Shown here in pieces: positions 33,214 to 41,688 of a stretch of DNA of 64,000 bases. The DNA is from Rhodobacterales bacterium. GTDB taxonomy: Bacteria > Pseudomonadota > Alphaproteobacteria > Rhodobacterales > Rhodobacteraceae. A program made the position numbers and the translations under genes. Position 1 is the stretch's first letter; each line of letters begins with the position of its first letter. The notes under the pieces were generated by a model. That model saw only the letters and a program-made list of their open reading frames with translations, did no database searches and had not been told where the DNA came from. Where the stretch lies: the NCBI GenBank assembly GCA_002748265.1, contig PDRY01000015.1, positions 62,001-126,000 on the forward strand. Direction: 5' to 3'.

Positions 33214-33531
33214 CTAGCGTTTCGACTTTGCGGCAAGTGCCGTGCGGGTCGCGGTGAGAAAATCAACCAGCCACGCGGTCTCGGACAAGCGCGCATCGGG
33301 AATGTGATAGCTGGGCTTGGCCCCGCTATAGGGCGGCTCCTGAGGCAGGCCCTCCGCAAACGCGGCACCCGGGTCGGTCATCTTGATGAACAGGCGATCA
33401 TCGCAGATCGTGCCGATGAACACGCTGTCGCAATAGAGCCCGTATTCCCCGAACATCTTGCGCGCCCGGATGTCCCCGGCGGGGGCGAGCGCGGCACAAA
33501 TCCGGTCAACTGTGTCTTGAGAGCTGGCCAT
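33214..33531 (-). CDS. TfoX N-terminal domain protein
   Basis: A 105-residue protein made only of the TfoX N-terminal domain: RKMFGEYGLYCDSVFIGTICDDRLFIK is the core sheet. The C-terminal TfoX half is absent. In gammaproteobacteria, TfoX/Sxy controls competence, but stand-alone N-terminal proteins in alphaproteobacteria are uncharacterised. GGAGGCCGAC precedes the ATG at 33531; longer starts upstream overlap the rpsU terminator and are rejected. Confidence 0.85.
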   Translation of the reverse strand: MASSQDTVDRICAALAPAGDIRARKMFGEYGLYCDSVFIGTICDDRLFIKMTDPGAAFAEGLPQEPPYSGAKPSYHIPDARLSETAWLVDFLTATRTALAAKSKR

Positions 33532-33556
33532 GTCGGCCTCCTGGGGTTCTGAAAAC

Positions 33557-33590
33557 GAAAAACCCCCGACGGCGTCTGCCACGGGGGTTC
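33557..33590 (-). terminator. Rho-independent terminator of rpsU
   Basis: On the minus strand, AACCCCCG..CGGGGGTT (33561-33589) followed by a T-rich run. It sits 28 bases after the rpsU stop. Confidence 0.85.
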
Positions 33591-33617
33591 TTACAGTGTC
33601 TCAACATCAAACGATGC

Positions 33618-33824
33618 TCAGAGGAGACCTTCGCGCTGCGCTTTCTTGCGCGCCAGCTTGCGCTGACGGCGAATCGCCTCGGCCTTTTCACGCGCCTTTT
33701 TCTCCGACGGCTTTTCGAAATGCTGCTTGAGCTTCATTTCACGAAAAACGCCTTCACGCTGGAGCTTTTTCTTCAGAGCGCGGAGCGCCTGTTCGACGTT
33801 GTTGTCACGAACACTGACCTGCAT
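33618..33824 (-). CDS. rpsU: 30S ribosomal protein S21
   Basis: A small basic ribosomal protein of 68 residues, which helps position mRNA in initiation. [31 protein letters not shown] is the family signature, and the C-terminus is Lys/Arg-rich. The start at 33824 matches the universal MQV beginning; longer reading upstream is not conserved. The gene is divergent from coq9 and followed by a strong terminator. Confidence 0.95.
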   Translation of the reverse strand: MQVSVRDNNVEQALRALKKKLQREGVFREMKLKQHFEKPSEKKAREKAEAIRRQRKLARKKAQREGLL

Positions 33825-33931
33825 GCGGTTGTCACCACCTTTCCGGGTTTGAGTTGCAAGGGATTGCAGGAGCGCGCCGTATAGCAACGCCCCGCGCTTT
33901 TGTCTAGGCTACTTCCGAAAGGAGCCGCCCC

Positions 33932-34606
33932 ATGCCCCAAACGACTCTTCTTGACGACCTTGTTGATGCCATCCTGCCAGAGGTGCCCTTCGACGGCTGG
34001 ACCGACACCGCCTTCGCGCACGCGGCAGACACGGTTGCCGTATCGCTCGATCAGGCCCGTGCGGTCGCCCCGCGCGGCGCCGTGGATCTGGCCGTAGCAA
34101 CCCACAAGCGCGGGGACGCGATGATGGTCGAGCGCATGGCAGACGCGGATCTGACCGGCTATCGCTACCGCGACAAGGTGGCCCACGCCGTGTGGTTGCG
34201 GCTCGATTCGATCACCCATCCCGAAGCGGCACAGCGCGCAACCGCGCTCTTTGCGCTGCCGCATCTGGCACCGCTGGGCACGCAGCTGATCTGGGGCACG
34301 GCGGACGCGATCTGGACCGCTCTGGGCGACACGTCTGACGATGTGAACTGGTGGACCAAGCGGGCGACGCTGTCGGGGGTCTGGGGATCGGTGCTGCTCT
34401 ATTGGCTGGGGGATACCTCCGACGACAAAGAGGCCACCCGCGCCTTCATCGACCGCCGGATCGACGATGTGTTGCAGATCGAAAAGGCCAAGGCAGGCGT
34501 GCGCAAGAACCCGCTTCTGCGCGCGGCCTTCGCGCCTTTGACCTTCGCGACCAGCTTTATCAAAGCCCCCGCCCCGCGTGATGATCTGCCCGGAGGCCAC
34601 GCCTGA
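33932..34606 (+). CDS. coq9: COQ9 family protein (ubiquinone biosynthesis)
   Basis: A 224-residue COQ9-fold protein, a TetR-like helical lipid-binding factor that assists COQ7 demethoxyubiquinone hydroxylation in mitochondria and alphaproteobacteria. The conserved region includes WTKRATLSGVWGSVLLYWLGDTS and IDRRIDDVLQIEK. An AGGAG site precedes the ATG at 33932. Its TGA overlaps the next ATG by one base, so it is coupled to a quinone oxidoreductase gene. Confidence 0.9.
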   Translation: MPQTTLLDDLVDAILPEVPFDGWTDTAFAHAADTVAVSLDQARAVAPRGAVDLAVATHKRGDAMMVERMADADLTGYRYRDKVAHAVWLRLDSITHPEAAQRATALFALPHLAPLGTQLIWGTADAIWTALGDTSDDVNWWTKRATLSGVWGSVLLYWLGDTSDDKEATRAFIDRRIDDVLQIEKAKAGVRKNPLLRAAFAPLTFATSFIKAPAPRDDLPGGHA

Positions 34607-35574
34607 TGCGCGCGATTGAAATCAGCCAGCCCGGCGGCCCCGATGTCTTGACCCTCACCGACCGCCCCATGCCCGAACCGGGCCACGGAGAGGTCGTCCT
34701 CCGCACCGCCTTCGCCGGGGTGAACCGCCCCGATGCGCTTCAGCGCGCCGGGCTTTATGCCCCGCCCCCCGGCGCCTCGGACCTGCCCGGCCTTGAGGCC
34801 TCGGGCGAAATTGCCGCCATCGGGCCCGGCGTCACGGAATGGGCCGTGGGCGATCAGGTCTGCGCGCTGCTGCCCGGCGGCGGCTATGCGGACTACGTTG
34901 CCACCCCCGCCGCCCATTGCCTGCCCGTGCCCAAGGGCATGGACCTGAAGCAAGCCGCCTGCCTGCCAGAGACCTTCTTCACCGTCTGGTCCAACGTGTT
35001 CGAACGTGGCGCCCTCAAGGCCGGAGAGCACTTCCTCGTCCATGGCGGCTCCTCCGGGATCGGCACCACGGCGATCCAGCTTGCCCACGCGTTTGGCGCA
35101 CGGGTCTTCACCACGGCCGGTTCCGCGGACAAATGCGCCGCCTGCGAACGCCTGGGCGCGGAGCGGGCGATCAACTACCGCGACGACGATTTCGTGGAGG
35201 TGGTAAAATCCCTGGGCGGGGCGGATGTGATCCTCGACATGGTCGGCGGTGACTACATCGCCCGCAACCTGCGCTGCCTTAACCCGGATGGGCGACTGGT
35301 CCAGATCGCCTTCCTCACCGGCCCCAAGGCGGAAATCAACTTCGCCCCGATGATGATGAAGCGCCAGACGATCACCGGATCGACCCTGCGTCCCCAGTCC
35401 GACGAGGCCAAAGCCGCCATCGCCCGCGCCTTGCGGGCCCAGGTCTGGCCGCTACTCGATCAGGGCCGGATCGCCCCGGTGATGGATCAGACCTTCGCGC
35501 TTGAGGACGCCGCTAAGGCCCATGCCAGGATGGAGACCTCAACCCATATCGGGAAGATCGTTCTCGAGCTCTAG
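34606..35574 (+). CDS. NAD(P)H:quinone oxidoreductase, PIG3/zeta-crystallin type
   Basis: A zinc-free medium-chain reductase of 322 residues. The N-terminus MRAIEISQPGGPDVLTL and FAGVNRPDALQRAGLY are typical of the TP53I3/PIG3 group; GGSSGIGTTAIQLAHAFGARV is the NADPH motif. No Cys ligands for zinc are present in the usual loop. It starts on a TGATG overlap with coq9, which suits a role with quinones. The ORF ends before a GC-rich hairpin. Confidence 0.9.
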   Translation: MRAIEISQPGGPDVLTLTDRPMPEPGHGEVVLRTAFAGVNRPDALQRAGLYAPPPGASDLPGLEASGEIAAIGPGVTEWAVGDQVCALLPGGGYADYVATPAAHCLPVPKGMDLKQAACLPETFFTVWSNVFERGALKAGEHFLVHGGSSGIGTTAIQLAHAFGARVFTTAGSADKCAACERLGAERAINYRDDDFVEVVKSLGGADVILDMVGGDYIARNLRCLNPDGRLVQIAFLTGPKAEINFAPMMMKRQTITGSTLRPQSDEAKAAIARALRAQVWPLLDQGRIAPVMDQTFALEDAAKAHARMETSTHIGKIVLEL

Positions 35575-35577
35575 GCG

Positions 35578-35625
35578 TCTTTTGGCCCCAGGCATCCCGG
35601 GGCAAAGGGGCCGAGCCCCCTACCC
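35578..35625. repeat. GC-rich double hairpin, possible divergent repeat copy
   Basis: GCCCC-AGGCATCC-CGGGGC and AGGGGCCGAGCCCCCT lie side by side just after the quinone reductase stop, between convergent genes. On the minus strand the order (G-rich stem, then GGGATGCCTGGGGCCAAAAG) loosely resembles the repeat at 71-140. It may serve as a bidirectional terminator. Confidence 0.4.
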
Positions 35626-35634
35626 CGTCGCCCA

Positions 35635-36261
35635 TCACTCGATCGGTGCGAAATAGGCATCGCTCAGTGCGCAGTCCCGCATCACATCCACGCCGCAATC
35701 GCGCGGCTCCAGATCGCGGGTCAGGCAGATGCGGACCTCCTGGATGTGTCGATCCTTGCAGGTCACCGTCACGCCGCGCGCGCTCAGATCAGGATTGGAC
35801 TTCAGGAACGCCTCCTCAACGACCCCCGCCGGAAGGCTGACCGGATCGGTCAGCTTGCGAAACACCTCGGGGCGCGTGATCCGCGCATAGGCCTCCGCCG
35901 CCAGCCGGTAGTAGTCCCGCGAGGAGAGGCCCGAGCAGCGCCCGTGTTTGTTCCACTGGTGCCACGCGCTGCCGGAGGAGCCGAACAGATCGGCCTGCGC
36001 CGCCGTATCGGCCCGCGAGGGATTGCGCTCGGCGGTCTGGCACTGCGAGGGCCAGCCGCGCTCATACTGGGGCCACAGCCCGTGGAGCACCCAGCCGAAA
36101 TCCTCGTCGCATTGCGGAGAATTCCGCGCACGCCCTTCCAGGCGGCACCAGTTGGGCGACCAGGACAGCGACAAAACGTAGTAATCGAACTCTCCCGGTG
36201 TGCCCCCGGCGCGGGCCAGCGGGGCAATCAGGATCAACAGGGCAGACAGGAGGCGGATCAT
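35635..36261 (-). CDS. Ribonuclease T2 family protein
   Basis: A secreted or periplasmic RNase T2-fold protein of 208 residues with an N-terminal signal peptide (cleavage near ARAG). CAS I is HGLWPQY with His60, and CAS II is WHQWNKHGRC with His101 and His106. Where the family usually has Glu in HEWxKHG, this protein has Gln102, so the general-acid residue is changed. Several Cys that could form the family's disulfides are present (WCR, PQC, QCQ, GRC). It is convergent with the quinone reductase gene. Confidence 0.88.
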   Translation of the reverse strand: MIRLLSALLILIAPLARAGGTPGEFDYYVLSLSWSPNWCRLEGRARNSPQCDEDFGWVLHGLWPQYERGWPSQCQTAERNPSRADTAAQADLFGSSGSAWHQWNKHGRCSGLSSRDYYRLAAEAYARITRPEVFRKLTDPVSLPAGVVEEAFLKSNPDLSARGVTVTCKDRHIQEVRICLTRDLEPRDCGVDVMRDCALSDAYFAPIE

Positions 36262-36301
36262 TTGGGGGCTTTCCTTGACGGCGTGCCGTCCTTATATAGC
36301 C

Positions 36302-36330
36302 CCCAAGTTCCCCGACAACGCGAACTTGGG
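36302..36330. promoter_or_regulatory. Perfect 9-bp inverted repeat before trcR
   Basis: CCCAAGTTC and GAACTTGGG are separated by 11 bases, in the divergent region between the RNase T2 gene (start 36261) and trcR (start 36393). A TTATATAG stretch lies just before it. It could be an operator or a 5'-leader hairpin. Confidence 0.5.
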
Positions 36331-36392
36331 CCATCGGGTCCAGCCCCTGGCGGGGCAACGGGGGAAATCCGCCTCTTAAGGAGTGACGCAAG

Positions 36393-37157
36393 ATGAACAC
36401 GAAACCGATCATGGCCAAAGCCACCGCCGTCTGGCTGGTGGACAACACCACGATGAGCTTCAAGCAAATCGGTGATTTCTGCGGCCTGCACGAGCTGGAA
36501 GTCCAGGGCATCGCCGATGGCGACGTCGCTGTCGGCGTGAAGGGCTTTGACCCGGTCGCGAACAACCAGCTCACGCAAGAGGAAATCGACACCGCCGAGA
36601 AGGACCCGCTTCACAAGCTGAAGCTGAAGTTCAACCCCGCCGCCCAAGGCGAGGAAAAGCGCCGCGGCCCTCGCTACACCCCGCTGTCCAAGCGTCAGGA
36701 CCGTCCCAATTCGATCCTGTGGCTGGTCAAGTTCCACCCGGAGCTGACCGACGCCCAGATCTCCAAGCTGGTCGGCACCACCAAGCAGACGATCCAGAAG
36801 ATCCGCGAGCGGACCCACTGGAACATCGCCAGCATGGAGCCCATCGACCCCGTCGCCTTGGGCCTGTGCAAGCAGACCGAACTGGATGCCGCCGTTCAGA
36901 AGGCCGCCAAGTCCAAGGCCGAAGGCGTGATGAGCGACGATGAGCGCCGCAAGCTGGTGTCCACGGAACAAAGCCTCGACGCTCCTGATGAGCCGAAGAT
37001 CCCCTCCGCCATCTCGGGGCTGGAGACCTTCACGCTCTCGGATAACGGCGACGATCCGCGCGGCGATGACGAGGAAGAAGAAGACACCCGCGATGTGCGC
37101 GACGCCGACAGCTTCTTCAACCTGCCCGGCGACAGCGACGAAGACGACGAGGATTGA
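36393..37157 (+). CDS. trcR: TrcR / DUF1013 cell-cycle-type transcriptional regulator
   Basis: A 254-residue alphaproteobacterial DUF1013 protein; relatives have been linked to cell-cycle transcription. Two helix-turn-helix-like parts are visible: VWLVDNTTMSFKQIGDFCGLHELEVQ near residues 12-40 and ILWLVKFHPELTDAQISKLVGTTKQTIQKIRERTHWN near 108-146. The C-terminal 60 residues are highly acidic (GDDEEEEDTRD, ending DEDDED). AAGGAGTGACGCAAG precedes the start. A strong terminator follows, so it is monocistronic. Confidence 0.85.
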   Translation: MNTKPIMAKATAVWLVDNTTMSFKQIGDFCGLHELEVQGIADGDVAVGVKGFDPVANNQLTQEEIDTAEKDPLHKLKLKFNPAAQGEEKRRGPRYTPLSKRQDRPNSILWLVKFHPELTDAQISKLVGTTKQTIQKIRERTHWNIASMEPIDPVALGLCKQTELDAAVQKAAKSKAEGVMSDDERRKLVSTEQSLDAPDEPKIPSAISGLETFTLSDNGDDPRGDDEEEEDTRDVRDADSFFNLPGDSDEDDED

Positions 37158-37184
37158 TCCCGCACGCGGAGTTCACTCACGACG

Positions 37185-37212
37185 AAAGGCGCCCTCTGGG
37201 GCGCCTTTTTTT
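37185..37212 (+). terminator. Rho-independent terminator of trcR
   Basis: AGGCGCC-CTCTGG-GGCGCCT followed by seven T, 28 bases after the stop. Confidence 0.92.
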
Positions 37213-37334
37213 CATGTGTCGATGACCCCGGTGCGCCTGATCACTGCGCACGGGGCTGCCAGGGTATCCTTTTCGGCTCGACAGAAAGGCGCGTTGGGCG
37301 TTGAATAATCCTGAACCATGGCAGGAGAGATCCG

Positions 37335-37913
37335 ATGGACACCCCTCACGCAGGTACGCCCGGACAACACCACCCCATGCGCGGAATGCTCATCTGCGCC
37401 TTGTTGGGGACGGCCAGCCCAGCGATCGCCATCGACTGCGAGGAGGCATGGCTGATGCGCAACCTGATCTTTGATCGGGCGGGGTATTGCTTTGGCTCCC
37501 CGCTGGGTCAGGCGTTGTTCGACAATGCGGACTGCACGACCACGGCCCCCAAGCTATCCCCCGTAAATGCCGCCAAGGTCGCAGAGATCAGACAGTTCGA
37601 AGAGGGATGCTCCGTCGACACATCCCAAACCTTCCTGAACGCCCGCTTTATTGCGCATTGGATGCGCATGGAGGACTTCCCAACGCCCGACTGGGGTGAA
37701 AGCGCCTGTTTCGGCTGGACCGGCCCGGTGCTGACCGTGCGCGCGGGGCATGACGCGGACGCTCCGGTGCTGGGCGCCATCAAGCCGGGCGACACCATCA
37801 GCTTTGGCGAGATGGCCGAGCAGGGCTGGGAGTTCATCCGCTACGACCGGGGTGTCGGCTGGATCGCGCCGGACACATTCCATCCGGATTTCTGCACACA
37901 GCTCGCCGGTTAG
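37335..37913 (+). CDS. Exported YARHG/DUF4453-like protein with SH3-like tail
   Basis: A 192-residue exported protein. A signal peptide (MRGMLICALLGTASPAIA) is preceded by a 14-residue extension; the start at 37335 follows GGAGAG, and ATG 37377 is an alternative. The N-terminal mature part CEEAWLMRNLIFDRAGYCF resembles YARHG domains, and the C-terminal part (GPVLTVRAGHDADAPVLGAIKPGD to WIAPDTFHPD) looks like a bacterial SH3 fold. Cell-envelope binding is plausible. The 3' end overlaps the convergent kinase gene by 4 bases. Confidence 0.75.
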   Translation: MDTPHAGTPGQHHPMRGMLICALLGTASPAIAIDCEEAWLMRNLIFDRAGYCFGSPLGQALFDNADCTTTAPKLSPVNAAKVAEIRQFEEGCSVDTSQTFLNARFIAHWMRMEDFPTPDWGESACFGWTGPVLTVRAGHDADAPVLGAIKPGDTISFGEMAEQGWEFIRYDRGVGWIAPDTFHPDFCTQLAG

Positions 37914-38443
37914 CGGCAGGCGGCCAACACCGCATCGACAAGCGCCTCTGGTGCGGCATCGGCATTCACGATGTGCCCTTGTCCGGGAAGCTGGGCCAAC
38001 AGCGCCTCATGCGCGGCGCGGCTGGCTTCGGGCACCTGCGGATCGTCATAGTGCATCGCCCGGTCCATGAAGGCCAAGTGGGTGTCGTGCATGTCTCCAC
38101 CCGGCGCGATCCGATCGCCAAACCGGGCCGTTTCGCGGACACGCAGCCGGGCCAGACGCGCCTCTGGCTTCAGCACCAGCAGCACGGCGTGATCGGCGGC
38201 CTCGGCCACGGGGAGCGACCAGCTTCGCAGATTGCCCGACAGGACCCAATCAGCTCGCGGCAGGAACAATTCATTGGCGAGCGCAACGCGCGCTTCGGGT
38301 GAGCGGCTTTTCTGGTACGGCGGATCGGTCGGCACGTGGAAGAAATCGTCAAGATCGAAACACGGGGCCGACAGACGGTTCGCGATCAACCGCGCGAGGG
38401 TCGTTTTACCGACCCCGGCGCCGCCGAACAGAAACAACCGCAT
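37910..38443 (-). CDS. P-loop nucleotide kinase-like protein
   Basis: A 177-residue adenylate-kinase-fold protein with Walker A GGAGVGKTT at residues 7-15 and DLDDFFHVP as a DxD-like acceptor site. The later RLRVRETARFGDR region supplies Arg residues for a lid. It resembles shikimate/adenylate kinase-like ATPases of unknown substrate. Its ATG follows the recR stop directly (TAGATG), placing it last in the dnaX-ybaB-recR operon. Confidence 0.8.
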   Translation of the reverse strand: MRLFLFGGAGVGKTTLARLIANRLSAPCFDLDDFFHVPTDPPYQKSRSPEARVALANELFLPRADWVLSGNLRSWSLPVAEAADHAVLLVLKPEARLARLRVRETARFGDRIAPGGDMHDTHLAFMDRAMHYDDPQVPEASRAAHEALLAQLPGQGHIVNADAAPEALVDAVLAACR

Positions 38444-39037
38444 CTAGAAGGATTTGCGCGCATTCAGCGCGGCGGTGATGGTGCCGTCATCCAGATAGTC
38501 CAGCTCTCCGCCCACGGGCACCCCCTGGGCCAGCGAGGTGACCGAGACCCCGGCCAGCTCATCCGCGATGTAATGCGCAGTGGTCTGGCCGTCGATCGTG
38601 GCGCTGAGCGCAAGGATCACTTCGGTGATCTGCTCATCAGTGACGCGGGTCTTGAGCTTGGGGATCCGAAGGTCTTCGGGGCCAACCGCATCGAGAGCCG
38701 AAAGCGTGCCGCCCAGCACGTGATACCGGCCCTGAAAGACACCCGCCCGCTCCATCGCCCACAGATCGGCCACGTCCTCGACGACGCAGATCTGTCCGTT
38801 GGCCCGTTTCGGGCTCTGGCAGATGGCGCAGAGATCGCCGGTGCCGATATTGCCGCAGGCGGTGCATTCGCGGGCCGTCGTGCCGACCTTGGCCATGGCG
38901 TCGGCAAGCGGCAGCAAAAGCTGCCCCCGCTTCTGGATCAGGTGCAGCACCGCGCGCCGGGCCGAACGCGGCCCGAGCCCCGGCAAGCGGGCCATGAGCG
39001 CGATCAGCTCTTCGATGTCCTGCGGTGTGTCTGCCAT
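38444..39037 (-). CDS. recR: Recombination protein RecR
   Basis: Partner of RecF/RecO in loading RecA at gaps, 197 residues. An N-terminal helix-hairpin-helix ([24 protein letters not shown]), a C4 zinc finger ([16 protein letters not shown]) and a Toprim domain ([27 protein letters not shown]) occur in the usual order. The start at 39037 gives the normal N-terminus; an ATG at 39052 abuts the repeat hairpin. It lies downstream of ybaB, the conserved order. Confidence 0.95.
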   Translation of the reverse strand: MADTPQDIEELIALMARLPGLGPRSARRAVLHLIQKRGQLLLPLADAMAKVGTTARECTACGNIGTGDLCAICQSPKRANGQICVVEDVADLWAMERAGVFQGRYHVLGGTLSALDAVGPEDLRIPKLKTRVTDEQITEVILALSATIDGQTTAHYIADELAGVSVTSLAQGVPVGGELDYLDDGTITAALNARKSF

Positions 39038-39052
39038 GGTGATCCGATGCAT

Positions 39053-39097
39053 GGGGGCTCTGCCCCCAAACCCCCGAGGTATTTGGACAAATAAGAA
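39053..39097 (+). repeat. Dispersed intergenic repeat, copy 3
   Basis: GGGGGCTCTGCCCCC (39053-39067), then CCCCCGAGGTATTTG-GA-CAAATAAGAAG (stem 39080-39093). It matches the first and third parts of copy 1 almost base for base; the middle hairpin is missing. It lies between ybaB and recR in antisense orientation, directly before the recR start. Confidence 0.7.
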
Positions 39098-39098
39098 G

Positions 39099-39443
39099 TC
39101 AACCCGGCAGGCCCATGCCCGGCGGCAGGCCCAGATCTTCTGCGATCTTCTGCATCTCCTGCTGGCTGCGCTCGGCGGCCTTTTTCTGGGCATCCTTGAT
39201 GGCGGCCAGGATCAGGTCTTCGGCGACTTCCTTATCGTCGGAGGAGAAGATCGACGGGTCAATATCGAGCCCGGTCAGCTCTCCCTTGGCGGTGGCCGTC
39301 GCGGTGACCAGCCCGGCGCCGCCCGTGCCCTGCACGGTGATCTGGTCCAGATCCTCTTGCATCTGGGCCATGCGGGTTTGCATTTCCTGGGCGGATTTCA
39401 TCATCTTGGCCATATCGCCAAGGCCACCTAGTCCTTTGAACAT
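39099..39443 (-). CDS. ybaB: YbaB/EbfC family nucleoid-associated protein
   Basis: A 114-residue DNA-binding protein that forms dimers shaped like tweezers. The N-terminal helix [32 protein letters not shown], a central strand region with [18 protein letters not shown] and a C-terminal helix are typical. Its ATG overlaps the upstream GNAT stop (TGATG). It is part of the conserved dnaX-ybaB-recR group. Confidence 0.94.
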   Translation of the reverse strand: MFKGLGGLGDMAKMMKSAQEMQTRMAQMQEDLDQITVQGTGGAGLVTATATAKGELTGLDIDPSIFSSDDKEVAEDLILAAIKDAQKKAAERSQQEMQKIAEDLGLPPGMGLPG

Positions 39444-39928
39444 CAGCTCTCCTTTCCGGTTTGAGCGAATTTGATAAGTTGGGGCACAAAACCGAACCCC
39501 GCGAAGAAGTTGTGCGCGGTCGTGTTAGCGGCCCATGACGTCAGACTGATCTGCACCTGTGCACCCGTGGGCGCCGCGTCAAGCGCGTGCTGCATCAGAG
39601 CCGCGCCATGGCCATGGCGGCGGTGCTCTGGGGCGACGACGATGTGTTCGATTTCAAAACAGGTCACGGCGCGGCCATGCCAGCTTTGCGGGCGGTCCTG
39701 CCGCATCGCGAAGACATAGCCGACGGGGGCGCCGCCCGCCTCACTCAGCAAGATCATCGCATCTGGATCGGCCAGCCAGCGGGTGAACGCGCGGCGCAGA
39801 CCATCCGGTTCTGTCTTGGGCAGGAAGATGTCGGGATAGTGCCGGGCGTGCCAGTCCTGAACATGGGCGTTGAGCGCCATCAGGGCCGGGATGTCATCGT
39901 CCGTGGCCGGGCGGATTTCAGTCCTCAT
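39443..39928 (-). CDS. GNAT N-acetyltransferase
   Basis: A 161-residue GNAT protein. The acetyl-CoA motif is VVAPEHRRHGHGAALM (R/Q-x-x-G-x-G/A), preceded by FEIEHIVV (strand 4) and followed by WAANTTAHNFFAGFGF. It overlaps the dnaX end by 11 bases and the ybaB start by one, so it is inserted in a conserved replication/repair operon. The substrate is unknown. Confidence 0.85.
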   Translation of the reverse strand: MRTEIRPATDDDIPALMALNAHVQDWHARHYPDIFLPKTEPDGLRRAFTRWLADPDAMILLSEAGGAPVGYVFAMRQDRPQSWHGRAVTCFEIEHIVVAPEHRRHGHGAALMQHALDAAPTGAQVQISLTSWAANTTAHNFFAGFGFVPQLIKFAQTGKES

Positions 39929-41633
39929 CGAAGGGATCCCAGTCTTCGTCCATTTCGGGCGGCGGGGCGGTCTCTTCGGCGGGGGGCTCGGGGCGGCGGA
40001 TCTCGGTGATCCGGGCTTTGGGGAAGCTGGCGATCACGGCCTGCACGAGGGGATGCGCTTCGGCCTCGGCCTCAAGCGCGGCCTCTTCATCTGCGCGGGT
40101 CTCTGCAATTGTCGGCGCACCGTCGCCCTGACCGATGCTGACCACCCATCGCGCGCCGGTAAAGGCCGACAGGCGTTGCCCAAGCCTTTGTGCAAGCTGA
40201 GGCGAGGCGCCATCAGCGGGCGTGAATTCGATATGGCCAGGACGGTAGGACAACAGCCGCAGGCCGGTTTCGACTTCGACGAGAAGCTGCACATCCCGCT
40301 GAGCGCGGATCAGGGCAACCACATCTTCGAAACGCGCGTAATGAGCGAGCGCTTCCGGCGCCTCTGCGGGGGCGAGCTGCGCCGCACCGGAGCGCACCGC
40401 GCGCGCCTGCGGCGCCGGGGAGGAGGGCGCGGGCGCCGGGGCGCGGGCCTGCGGCGCGGCACCAGCCGTGGGCGGGGTCGCGCGCAGCTTGGCCACCAAA
40501 TCGCCGGGGGGCGGCAGGTCCGCGACATGGGTCATGCGGATCACCGCCATTTCCGCTGCCATCATCGCATTGGGCGCAAGCGCCACCTCTTCGAGGGCCT
40601 TGAGCAGCATCTGCCACAGGCGCGACAGGACGCGGATCGGCAGGGCTTCGGCCATGGCGGCGCCGCGGGCACGCTCATCCGGGCTGATGGCCGGATCGTT
40701 CAGCGCGTCGGGCGTGATCTTGGCGACCGAGACCCAGTGGGTCGTCTCCGCCAGATCGCGCAGCACCGCCATCGGATCGGCGCCATCGGCATACTGGCCC
40801 GACAGTTCTGTCAGCGCCTCTGCCGCCTGACCCTTCAGGATCATGTCGAGCAGGTCCAGCACCCGGCCCCGGTCCGCCAGCCCGAGCATGGCGCGCACAT
40901 CTTCGGCCGAGGTCTCCCCGCTGCCTTGCGACAGGGCCTGATCCAGAAGCGAGGTCGCATCGCGGGCCGAGCCTTCGGCCGCGCGGGCGATCAAAGCAAG
41001 CGCTTCATCTGTGATCTGCCCACCTTCGGCATCCGCGATCTTGCGCAGGAGGCCGATCTGGTCTTCGGGTTCGATCCGGCGCAGGTCGAACCGCTGGCAG
41101 CGGGACAGCACCGTCACCGGAACCTGGCGGATCTCGGTCGTGGCGAAGATGAATTTCACATGGGCGGGCGGCTCTTCGAGGGTCTTGAGGAGCGCGTTGA
41201 ACGCGCTCTTCGAGAGCATGTGCACCTCGTCGATGATGTAGACCTTGTAGCGCGCCGACGCGGCCCGGTAGTGCACGCTGTCGATGATTTCGCGGATGTC
41301 GTTCACCCCGGTGCGCGAGGCGGCGTCCATCTCCATAACATCGACATGGCGGCCCTCGGCGATGGCGACGCAATGCTCGCAGGTGCCGCAGGGCTGCGTG
41401 GTCGGGCCGCCTTCGCCATCCGTGCCGATGCAATTGAGCCCCTTGGCAATGATCCGTGCCGTGGTCGTTTTGCCGGTGCCGCGAATGCCGGTGAGGATAA
41501 ACGCCTGCGCGATCCGATCCGCCGCGAAGGCGTTGCGCAGGGTGCGCACCATGGCTTCCTGGCCAACCAGATCGTCGAAGGTTTCGGGCCGGTATTTGCG
41601 GGCAAGCACCTGATAGGCGGGGGCGTCGGTCAT
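39918..41633 (-). CDS. dnaX: DNA polymerase III subunit gamma/tau
   Basis: Clamp-loader ATPase, 571 residues. The AAA+ core has Walker A GIRGTGKTTTAR, a C4 zinc site (CGTCEHC with upstream Cys), Walker B VYIIDEVHML and the sensor TTEIRQVPVTVLSRCQRFDLRR. A Pro/Ala linker (PPTAGAAPQARAPAPAP) leads to the tau part, ending in acidic DEDWDPFDED, which may contact other replisome subunits. AGGAGAGACC precedes the start. No obvious frameshift signal for a short gamma form was recognised. Confidence 0.95.
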   Translation of the reverse strand: MTDAPAYQVLARKYRPETFDDLVGQEAMVRTLRNAFAADRIAQAFILTGIRGTGKTTTARIIAKGLNCIGTDGEGGPTTQPCGTCEHCVAIAEGRHVDVMEMDAASRTGVNDIREIIDSVHYRAASARYKVYIIDEVHMLSKSAFNALLKTLEEPPAHVKFIFATTEIRQVPVTVLSRCQRFDLRRIEPEDQIGLLRKIADAEGGQITDEALALIARAAEGSARDATSLLDQALSQGSGETSAEDVRAMLGLADRGRVLDLLDMILKGQAAEALTELSGQYADGADPMAVLRDLAETTHWVSVAKITPDALNDPAISPDERARGAAMAEALPIRVLSRLWQMLLKALEEVALAPNAMMAAEMAVIRMTHVADLPPPGDLVAKLRATPPTAGAAPQARAPAPAPSSPAPQARAVRSGAAQLAPAEAPEALAHYARFEDVVALIRAQRDVQLLVEVETGLRLLSYRPGHIEFTPADGASPQLAQRLGQRLSAFTGARWVVSIGQGDGAPTIAETRADEEAALEAEAEAHPLVQAVIASFPKARITEIRRPEPPAEETAPPPEMDEDWDPFDED

Positions 41634-41688
41634 GGTCTCTCCTGATCTGAGAGCAATCTACGAAGAACCGGCGCGCCCCGCCACCCCG

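Noticed and set aside
38799-39431. Plus-strand frames antisense to recR and ybaB
   Set aside because: Both minus-strand genes carry full family signatures, and the antisense products show none.
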